64,000 nt of DNA from Paenibacillus sp. NEAU-GSW1 (lineage in GTDB: Bacteria; Bacillota; Bacilli; Paenibacillales; Paenibacillaceae). The notes beneath the pieces were generated by a model, which ran no database searches, had not been told where the DNA came from, and saw only the letters and a program-made list of their open reading frames with translations. Where the stretch lies: NCBI RefSeq assembly GCF_009737085.1, contig NZ_WOVL01000027.1:1-64000 (forward strand), in the 5' to 3' direction. Numbering within the stretch: the stretch's first letter is position 1; every line of letters begins with the position of its first letter. The position numbers and the translations under genes are program-made. Below, in pieces: positions 26,854 through 33,799 of this stretch.

Positions 26854-27880
26854 TCTGGTTGGCCTCCTTGACCTTGATCTGGTGGGTCGGGACTCCCGAG
26901 AATTTAGACATGCGATATTTGCGTCTGCACGGAAGGCACAGCTCAGCCAGGTGAAAGCCTTCCTTCATGGCAAACTCGATGTCATTTTGCTTCAGCACTT
27001 GAATGACATCGCCCGATTGCTCCACAGAAACGAAGCCGGTACCGCACACCTTGCACGCCTTCATCTGCTGCTTGCCATAATGCTCGCGATAGTTTTTGGC
27101 GAACACGCTGAGCGGACGGATTGGAATATGCGCGAGCTTGCCGAAAGGCAAGTAAATCAATGTCAGGATGACAGACCACTGGTGTATCAGGGTGATAACC
27201 GGATGCCCCCAGCCATGAAGGAAAATATTGCTGCCGGTCAGCATTAAACCGGTAATACTAATAAACAGAAGCAGGTATAGCGGAAGAAAGTCATAAACGA
27301 AGGTTTGTTCCGCTCTCGCCTGCATATTTTTGATACGGCGGTACAACGCCATGCAAACGCCGGCAATGACCATAAACGCTGTAATATTTAAAGCATTGTA
27401 GAAGAGAAAGGCAATCCACCCGTCGGCCTTCACCCTCATGACATCGAGTCCGAAACCGACAACCGTATACGTGCCGTTGTCTTCCATCGTGAAATACATC
27501 CATCCGAAGACCAGAGGAAAAGTGACGAATGCCGAGAGAATGCAGCCCCAGCCCAGCAGCACATGCTGCGTCCAACGATATACGCCGCGATTCCAAATGA
27601 AACGATAGGTAGCCAAATGCTCAACCGAGGTTTGCGGTGTGCTTTTACGAAATAACAGCTTGATGCCCTTCTTAATGATTAATTTGGTTGGAGGCCTCTC
27701 CGCCCAGGCAATAAAACGATAGAAGAAGCCGCCAATAAATACGATTGTGCCAACCATATATCCATATAGCGCCAGATCGATATGCGTGAAAAACCGAGTT
27801 CCGATATAAACGAGGACAAGAAGTGAAACGATCGTCAGAAAATACATCTTCGCGAATTTTGTTGCAAAGGCAAATTTCAT
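26840..27880 (-). CDS. NarI-like membrane cytochrome b with a C-terminal double CxxC domain
   Basis: Membrane protein of 346 residues with about six helices (residues 11-30, 38-58, 107-130, 154-180, 197-217 and 226-248). Possible haem histidines are H106, H222, H226, H233 and H251. This resembles the NarI/DsrM-type quinol-oxidising subunits. After the last helix comes a roughly 95-residue soluble tail with C276-x2-C279 and C315-x2-C318, a likely zinc-ribbon or rubredoxin-like site not normal for NarI. GAGGAG site before the ATG. First gene of the operon, 61 bases downstream of an FNR box. Confidence 0.82.
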   Translation of the reverse strand: MKFAFATKFAKMYFLTIVSLLVLVYIGTRFFTHIDLALYGYMVGTIVFIGGFFYRFIAWAERPPTKLIIKKGIKLLFRKSTPQTSVEHLATYRFIWNRGVYRWTQHVLLGWGCILSAFVTFPLVFGWMYFTMEDNGTYTVVGFGLDVMRVKADGWIAFLFYNALNITAFMVIAGVCMALYRRIKNMQARAEQTFVYDFLPLYLLLFISITGLMLTGSNIFLHGWGHPVITLIHQWSVILTLIYLPFGKLAHIPIRPLSVFAKNYREHYGKQQMKACKVCGTGFVSVEQSGDVIQVLKQNDIEFAMKEGFHLAELCLPCRRKYRMSKFSGVPTHQIKVKEANQNAKG

Positions 27881-27941
27881 AGCAAATTCTCCTCGTCTTT
27901 ATTTTCTATACTCATTAAACCATCCGTCGTGCCTTATTCGC

Positions 27942-27957
27942 TGTGACGTATATCACA
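27942..27957 (-). promoter_or_regulatory. FNR-type box of the nitrate reductase operon
   Basis: TGTGA-CGTATA-TCACA is a perfect consensus match. A TTTAAT -10 (27919-27914) is centred 33 bases downstream on the minus strand, fitting a class II site at -41.5. The gap to the first ATG is 61 bases. Confidence 0.85.
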
Positions 27958-27983
27958 GCAGTACCGAACCGTGATAAGTGTTC

Positions 27984-28026
27984 AAAAAAAATACAATTTC
28001 TCCTCGGCTTTGAGAAGAAATTGTAT
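27984..28026 (-). terminator. Terminator of the cupin gene
   Basis: Arms 27991-28004 and 28013-28026 pair with one mismatch, followed on the minus strand by seven T (27990-27984). It separates the cupin gene from the FNR box of the next operon. Confidence 0.88.
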
Positions 28027-28069
28027 TCATGCTGCTAAGGACAGCCCTATTTTGATGTTGCTCAAGTTA

Positions 28070-28651
28070 TCATGCTTCTTCGGCCATTGCGTCGGCTTTC
28101 GTTGGATGGACAGTGCCGAATGGATGCTCCGGCGGCGCATAAATAACGTACACCTTTAACGGCTCATTTCCTGTGTTGGTCACATTATGCCATTTCCCGG
28201 CAGGAACCATAATCGCATATCCGTCGCGGGCCGCCGCCTCGAAATCGAGCCGGTCTTTGGCGTCTCCCATCTGTACGAAGCCTTGCCCCTCTTCAATTCG
28301 TATAAACTGATCCGTATCGGGATGTACTTCTAAACCGATATCAGCTCCGACGGGAATGCTCATAACCGTAACTTGAAAATGCTCCCCCGTCCACAAGGCG
28401 GTACGGTACGTGCTGTTTTGTTCCGCAGCCTGTTCGATATCAATGACATACGGTTCTTTCCCATGATCCTTCAATTCCCGCGCTTGCCAATTGGTGAAAC
28501 GTTGTTCATTCACAACGTATGTCGGATACACCGGCGGAAATGCGTATTGGACATAAGGGTGCAAATAAAAGTGAGGGTACGGCTGCCAATAGTAATAGGG
28601 ATATGCTGCGTTCAGTAATGCTTGAGGCCGAGTATTCGCATGCATCTTCAT
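28070..28651 (-). CDS. Cupin-domain protein with a Tyr/Pro-rich N-terminus
   Basis: Protein of 193 residues. The first 45 residues are rich in tyrosine and proline (YPYYYWQPYPHFYLHPYV), a composition common in spore-coat proteins. The remainder is one cupin barrel with motif 1 around LEVHPDTDQFIRIEEGQG and motif 2 PAGKWHNVTN, giving a probable metal site (His, Asp/Gln, Glu, His). Enzymatic activity is unknown. A single-gene unit, with its own terminator. Confidence 0.78.
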   Translation of the reverse strand: MKMHANTRPQALLNAAYPYYYWQPYPHFYLHPYVQYAFPPVYPTYVVNEQRFTNWQARELKDHGKEPYVIDIEQAAEQNSTYRTALWTGEHFQVTVMSIPVGADIGLEVHPDTDQFIRIEEGQGFVQMGDAKDRLDFEAAARDGYAIMVPAGKWHNVTNTGNEPLKVYVIYAPPEHPFGTVHPTKADAMAEEA

Positions 28652-28741
28652 TTCATTCCCTCCACACTTGAATACTCCATCATATGCCTATTTCACGCAG
28701 ATGTACCAAGCGGGGAGTCTATCCAAATAGATGCTATTTTG

Positions 28742-30562
28742 CTAATTTGCTATTTTTCCCTGGCTATCTTTGCTGGACAGCAGAGACCCGATCTCATCCG
28801 CGGAGGCTGGTCTGTGAAAATAAAAGCCTTGCCCAAGTCTGCAGCCATATTGAAGGAGAAAGTCCATCTCCTCCTGATTCTCAATGCCCTCGCAAATAAC
28901 TTCCAGGTTTATGCTATGACCGATATCCACGATAAGCTTAATAATCGAAGCGGTGGAAGTATCCGCCGTCAATTCCCGTGTAAACGAACGATCAATTTTC
29001 AAAAAATCTACAGGCAAGTGCCGCAAAACGCTGAGCGATGAGTATCCGGTTCCAAAATCGTCGATCGAAATTTTCACGCCCCGGCGTTTGAGCTCGCCGA
29101 GAATCAAGCTCATTTCGCTCAAATTTTGCATCATGCTTTCCGTAACTTCCAGCTCCAGCAGGGACGGATCGAAGCCTGTCTTTTTCAAAATCCGCAGCAC
29201 TGTTGATTCGAAGCAGGACGACTTGAACTGGCGGATCGAAATATTTACGGCCAGCGTAAGATTCGGATTGCCGGCGCGCTGCCAGCTTCGCACCTGCTTG
29301 CATGCTTCTTCAAGGACCCATTCGCCAAGCTCGACGATCACGCCGGTCTGCTCGGCCAGCGGGATAAATGCGCCCGGCATAATCTGCCCGAGCTCCGGAT
29401 GCGTCCAGCGCACCAGCGCTTCGAAGCCCCTTATTTCCCCTGTGCTCATTTCCACCAACGGCTGATAATGAATGACAAATTCCTCTTTGCTCAGCGCGCT
29501 GCGAAGATCATTCTCCAGCTTGATTTGAAGCAGCAGTTCCTCGTTCTCGATGGCGGAGAAGAAACAGAATCCGTTCTTCTCGCCGCGCTTGACGTCATAC
29601 ATTGCCTTGTCGGCATATTGAATCAGCGTATCAACATCGCGCGAATCCCCCGGGTACAGACTGATGCCGATGCTCGGCGTTGTATAGATATGCTTCTGCT
29701 CAATCTGGAACGGCATATGGAAGGAGTGAATGAGATGCTTAGCCAGCTCTCCGATTTCCTCCTGGACCTGATAAGGGAACAACAGCACAAATTCGTCGCC
29801 CGCGTAGCGGGCAATGAAGCAGCAATGACCGACCTCCTCTGTCAAATGCGCAGCGACATGTTGCAGCATCTGGTCTCCCGCGTTGTGCCCCATCATATCG
29901 TTGACATTCTTGAAATGGTCGAGATCGAGGAATAGAACGGCCACCTTCGAGTCGCTGAACAACTGCTCGACCATCCGTTTCTTAAGCAATTCGCGGTTCG
30001 GCAGCTTGGTGAGCGTGTCGTAATAAGCCATATGCTCCAACTTGCCGAACGCTTCGTTAAGCTGTCCATTTAGCTTGCGGTTAATCTCATTTTCCTTCTT
30101 TAAGTTCCGAAAGTAGAAAGCCAGCAGCGAATAGAGGATCATATTGATGATAACGCCGATCACAATCGTACGAATCATCTCTCCTTCCACTACAGACGAA
30201 TACGTTGGAATAAAATACAGGTAATAGCACGTGGTGATGATTACCGGAATTGGCGATGGCAGAAGAAATGCAAGAAGGACAAGCGAGAGATAGATGACGC
30301 TGATCAGCTTATCGAATGACAATTCCGGCAGCGTGTTGAAAAATGCAATATAGGCGGCAGCCGCCATCACATACTTGAGCCAAAGCGGATTGACGATAAT
30401 CGCAGCAAAGATCAATCCGGCAAATGCGAGCGCGAAAGCGTACCCCAAAAAACTGCTGACGGAGTTGGCCAGATTCATCGAAAGGGAAAGCGCTGAAAGC
30501 ACGATGACTGCTTTCGGCGTGTTATGCATCAAGCGTTTCGTCCAGGTCTGCGACATCTTCAT
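28742..30562 (-). CDS. Membrane GGDEF-EAL cyclic-di-GMP protein
   Basis: Protein of 606 residues. Five to six helices occupy residues about 15-155. A GGDEF domain follows with active-site sequence RYAGDEF, so the first glycine is alanine, a variant often still active. A C-terminal EAL domain has FEALVRW, EVTES, DDFGTGYSSL and CEGIE, that is, the catalytic metal ligands are kept. It could both make and degrade cyclic-di-GMP, or be mainly a phosphodiesterase. ATG 30562 is preferred over 30673 because GGGGTG lies before it. Confidence 0.9.
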   Translation of the reverse strand: MKMSQTWTKRLMHNTPKAVIVLSALSLSMNLANSVSSFLGYAFALAFAGLIFAAIIVNPLWLKYVMAAAAYIAFFNTLPELSFDKLISVIYLSLVLLAFLLPSPIPVIITTCYYLYFIPTYSSVVEGEMIRTIVIGVIINMILYSLLAFYFRNLKKENEINRKLNGQLNEAFGKLEHMAYYDTLTKLPNRELLKKRMVEQLFSDSKVAVLFLDLDHFKNVNDMMGHNAGDQMLQHVAAHLTEEVGHCCFIARYAGDEFVLLFPYQVQEEIGELAKHLIHSFHMPFQIEQKHIYTTPSIGISLYPGDSRDVDTLIQYADKAMYDVKRGEKNGFCFFSAIENEELLLQIKLENDLRSALSKEEFVIHYQPLVEMSTGEIRGFEALVRWTHPELGQIMPGAFIPLAEQTGVIVELGEWVLEEACKQVRSWQRAGNPNLTLAVNISIRQFKSSCFESTVLRILKKTGFDPSLLELEVTESMMQNLSEMSLILGELKRRGVKISIDDFGTGYSSLSVLRHLPVDFLKIDRSFTRELTADTSTASIIKLIVDIGHSINLEVICEGIENQEEMDFLLQYGCRLGQGFYFHRPASADEIGSLLSSKDSQGKIAN

Positions 30563-30691
30563 CGATTGACACCCCATCACTTTTATAATGTTCCATATAT
30601 TAGCAATATTCAACATCAATGAACAAACCCCTTCTCCATTCGCCAACTTCTTCTCTTTTGTTTTTGTAATCATATGGAAAACGTAAAGAAT

Positions 30692-30740
30692 AAAAAAAGC
30701 CGAGCGAAAATTAGGGCAAATGCCTAAAGTTCGTTCGGCT
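30692..30740 (-). terminator. Terminator of the ferredoxin-domain gene
   Basis: The outer stem agccgagcgaa (30698-30708) pairs with ttcgttcggct (30730-30740) with one wobble, and an inner aggc/gcct stem is likely. A run of seven T follows on the minus strand. The whole element resembles the glmS terminator at 47522-47576. Confidence 0.88.
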
Positions 30741-30747
30741 TACGATC

Positions 30748-32484
30748 CTATTTGTTAGGAGGCGATATTTTCGCAATCACATCTTTATGAAATGCTGAAA
30801 CCATATTATTGATTAGCTTGTTTAAATAATTTTGAAGGAAACCGTCGCTGAACGCAGCATCGCAGCATGCTTCACAAGCTTTTGTAAAACCGCTCATCGC
30901 GTTAAAGCTTAATAAATAGCCATACATTTTATATTCGGTTTCTCCTCCAAAGAAGCCTTTCTTCCATTCTGATCTGTCCCATATGCTTATCTCATCCGTG
31001 CTGTATTTGAAATAATCATAATGCTTCACCTTGCCGCCAGAACCGATAATTCGTTCATCCATATAATCTCTTATGTCGTAATTAATATTAGAATTGCAAT
31101 CTTCGAATGATGCAAAATCGACGGAAATAGTTTCGTCATCTGCACATATCTTTATTTCCGTTTGAGGGTATGCGATTTCAAATTTATCATAGACCGCTTG
31201 CACATTCGTTTTGAAACGATTGAATACCGCTTCGATTTGAGCTTGATATTGCTTGCTTAAATCCTCGCTTATTCTCGGATAATGACCTGTCGATAAGTAG
31301 TCTTGACAGCTGTCATAAAACCTCCACAATCGATTTCCTGCTGCCTCTCTGCATTCGCTTGCAGATGTGAACCTATAATCCGAGTTATAGTCCGTGTCTA
31401 TGCTTTTAAAAATATATTCCTGCGCTAAGCTAGTCTTCTTCATATTCTCAAGCAATTCCAATAGCTCGCTTCTTAAAGCATCGTGTTTATTAGACTGTAC
31501 ACCAATTAATTCATCCGCCCCGTCCAATTGCGAGCAGGCTTGAATGGCAGCCTTAATCGTAACAACCTTTTCATTTATTTTCTTTGCTACTAATTCTTCA
31601 AACGGTTTAAGCGATAATTTCAACCACTCGAATATTTGACTGCTTACTTTATGCGACACCTCAAAGGAAACATATTCTCTGAATCTCTTAGCTACCTTGT
31701 TTAAGTCATAACTGTACTTGTCGCCAAACACGTTGCAATCAATATAAGAATCATAGTAGGAGGCTGGTTTATAGTCTTTTTCAAAATGCTCCATTCTCTC
31801 CATGTTTCTAAGTGAGTAGCAATAAATATCCCCTTCGTAACCAAGATCCGGCCCCGCTTCAAACAGAACAAAATCCTCTGGCAGCGCTATTTGACCATAC
31901 GTAATTTGCTTGGCCATTTCCTCAATTTCAGCCAGAATCTTAGAGACTTCTCTGCAAATTTCGAAAAAATAATTGCCAGGTTCACTTTTATAATAAGCAA
32001 ACTTTGATAATTGTTTGACTTTGTAATGAATCAACACTGCTTGCACTAATGTTTGATGCTGAGCATACATCGTTCGTTCAAACTCGCTAAATCCCTCATC
32101 ATGAGCTCGATCATAAGTGGAGTATTCGTATCCTGAACTGTATCTGTTCACCAGCAACGGGGCTATGTATTCATTAGCGTTAAAAGCGAATTGGCCCGTA
32201 CTTGGAAATTCCGGTTTAAAGGCCTTTAATTTATCGTCTATCAGCTTCTTCAGCTCTAATATACTCGCCGTTCCGCCGCTCTTCGTGATTTCATCGTCAA
32301 CCACCGAGATCGCATGTACAGGACAATTTTCTAATGTGCTGAGCAAGGAATGATACTGATCATCCGTTATTAATCCCGTTCCCTTTGGAGCCGCTTTTCC
32401 ATTGTCTAATTCTATTAATAAGTCACTTTCTAACGTACAAGAGCCGCATGCAACGCAATTATCCGATACTATTATTCTTCTCAT
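30748..32484 (-). CDS. Unrecognised large protein with an N-terminal 4Fe-4S ferredoxin-like segment
   Basis: Soluble protein of 578 residues. Residues about 9-60 read as a minimal ferredoxin: C10-x2-C13-x2-C16, then a long loop and CPVHAI, the usual cluster-closing Cys-Pro. The remaining 500 residues match no family I know. They are rich in aromatic and acidic residues, mostly helical, with repeated Tyr-Asp-Tyr stretches and a late cysteine group CEACCDAAF. There is no transmembrane helix or signal peptide. It starts 25 bases after a small RCC1-repeat gene, so the two are probably cotranscribed. Base composition is AT-richer than the surroundings, suggesting an accessory or transferred gene. 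Confidence 0.75.
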   Translation of the reverse strand: MRRIIVSDNCVACGSCTLESDLLIELDNGKAAPKGTGLITDDQYHSLLSTLENCPVHAISVVDDEITKSGGTASILELKKLIDDKLKAFKPEFPSTGQFAFNANEYIAPLLVNRYSSGYEYSTYDRAHDEGFSEFERTMYAQHQTLVQAVLIHYKVKQLSKFAYYKSEPGNYFFEICREVSKILAEIEEMAKQITYGQIALPEDFVLFEAGPDLGYEGDIYCYSLRNMERMEHFEKDYKPASYYDSYIDCNVFGDKYSYDLNKVAKRFREYVSFEVSHKVSSQIFEWLKLSLKPFEELVAKKINEKVVTIKAAIQACSQLDGADELIGVQSNKHDALRSELLELLENMKKTSLAQEYIFKSIDTDYNSDYRFTSASECREAAGNRLWRFYDSCQDYLSTGHYPRISEDLSKQYQAQIEAVFNRFKTNVQAVYDKFEIAYPQTEIKICADDETISVDFASFEDCNSNINYDIRDYMDERIIGSGGKVKHYDYFKYSTDEISIWDRSEWKKGFFGGETEYKMYGYLLSFNAMSGFTKACEACCDAAFSDGFLQNYLNKLINNMVSAFHKDVIAKISPPNK

Positions 32485-32509
32485 CCTTCTATCTTCTAGC
32501 TCCTTTTAT

Positions 32510-32800
32510 TCATTCGTTCCAGCCGCTTACACTGCATTGACCATATTCATTATTGCCCACAGCAATCACCGTGCCGTCCGATTTAAGACCGATTGTATGA
32601 GCATTGCCCGTGTTCGTCGCCATATGAACATTACCAACCGCAACTGCCACCATGTCACGCCAGCCGCTTACATCACATTGGCCATATTTATTATCACCCA
32701 CGGCCGTCACCGTGCCGTCCGATTTAAGGACAACGGTATGACGACAACCCGCCGCTATGATAGGTTTAGGCCACCGTTTCACTTCTAACGCCGTTTTCAC
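32510..32800 (-). CDS. Two-repeat RCC1-like protein
   Basis: Protein of 96 residues built of two RCC1-type units with the motifs HTVVLKSDGTVTAVGDNKYGQ and HTIGLKSDGTVIAVGNNEYGQ, each followed by CDVSGW or CSVSGW. A closed RCC1 propeller needs about seven blades, so this is either a fragment or forms larger assemblies. GTG start at 32800 with a weak AGTGAG site. The two units are also direct DNA repeats, so loss of units by recombination is plausible. Confidence 0.65.
   Translation of the reverse strand: MKTALEVKRWPKPIIAAGCRHTVVLKSDGTVTAVGDNKYGQCDVSGWRDMVAVAVGNVHMATNTGNAHTIGLKSDGTVIAVGNNEYGQCSVSGWNE
32521..32729. repeat. Direct repeat with a 141-bp period inside the RCC1 gene
   Basis: The 20-base word accgtgccgtccgatttaag occurs at 32568-32587 and again at 32709-32728. 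A second pair, agccgctta, also recurs 141 bases apart (32521 and 32662). 141 bases is 47 codons, one RCC1 unit. Confidence 0.8.
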
Positions 32801-32922
32801 GATAAATACTCACTTTCTCAAAGTATATTCCCAGATTACACCAGATGAGAATTTTGAACAACGGGGATTTGGATACGCAGATGCTGCCTCAACCTTTCCA
32901 TTCACCCGTTTGCTCTTTGTTG

Positions 32923-33612
32923 TTAATCAAGCCACTGCGTGTAAGTGCTAGCAGGCGTCGACGTTTTATCCTTATTATTTCGCATCAAGCACATGCTGCA
33001 TTCGCCCGCGAAATAATTCGTATATTTACCTGCAGGATGACGATAACCTTCGCGATGAAGCCAAGCGTGCTGAAGAGAACCCGCTAAAAATTGATTTGTA
33101 ACCGACGTTTTGCTAATATCAGTCGCATTAATTGTAACAGTCAAAGAATTAGTTTCAGGATTAGATGCATTAACTCCTTTAATGGTTGAACTGCCTGACT
33201 TCTGGTACATAATATAGGCTTTGGCAGCTTGCCCAAAGCCATTTGCAGCAATTTGCGTTGTGAAGCCATCCATTTGAACAGCTGCAGCGGCTGCGCCGTT
33301 TGTGAGTTTCCCTTCAAACCAAACTGGCGCTAAATTAAACTTAGCGTATTTGTTCACGCATTGTTGATAGCGAGAGCGAGCAGCACCATCGTTTAACTCT
33401 GTGAAATGCGTATCCCAGTTTAATAATACAAGTCCTGCTAACACTTGTATTCGACTGACTTGTGCTGCTGTAAATCTCGTATCCACATAAAACGTCATTC
33501 TAGCCGGGATATTAACATCAACGGGGGCATCTGGGACAGTAACCTGCACCTTTCTATACGTTGCTGAGACATGCGCTTTGGGCACGCCCAGCTTTCTTCG
33601 TTTCTCTTTCAA
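32923..33612 (-). CDS. Unrecognised 229-residue protein
   Basis: Hypothetical protein, TTG start at 33612 behind AAAGGAG. No signal peptide or membrane helix. The first half has Ig-like beta-rich character (VTVPDAPVDVNIPARMTFYV); the second half includes AAAAAVQMDGF and a histidine-rich stretch, LQHAWLHREGYRHPAGK, that could bind metal, followed by CSMC. A hydrolase-like role is possible but the classic HExxH is absent. The 120 bases between it and the RCC1 gene hold no gene. Confidence 0.6.
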   Translation of the reverse strand: MKEKRRKLGVPKAHVSATYRKVQVTVPDAPVDVNIPARMTFYVDTRFTAAQVSRIQVLAGLVLLNWDTHFTELNDGAARSRYQQCVNKYAKFNLAPVWFEGKLTNGAAAAAVQMDGFTTQIAANGFGQAAKAYIMYQKSGSSTIKGVNASNPETNSLTVTINATDISKTSVTNQFLAGSLQHAWLHREGYRHPAGKYTNYFAGECSMCLMRNNKDKTSTPASTYTQWLD

Positions 33613-33732
33613 AAGAGATCATCTCCTTTCCACATACTAATTTATGTGAAGGAAAAAAAGATGTCCGCAGGTTATCCGCGGATATGAATAGCATCTGAAA
33701 CTACGGGCATCTGGTGTTGCTTAATTTCCTAA

Positions 33733-33780
33733 ACAACAAAAAAATAGCGGTGGAGGGATAGCCTCTGCACCGCTATTTTT
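33733..33780 (-). terminator. Terminator of the PepSY/SLH gene
   Basis: aaaaatagcggtg (33740-33752) pairs perfectly with caccgctattttt (33768-33780), with an inner gagg/cctc. A/T runs on both sides allow bidirectional action. The upstream stretch 33613-33732 holds no gene. Confidence 0.88.
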
Positions 33781-33799
33781 GATTTTTTTGAACAACCTC

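Noticed and set aside
32510-33612. Prophage or phage-tail origin for the RCC1 and 229-residue genes
   Set aside because: No integrase, attachment site, terminase or structural gene in the neighbourhood supports it.
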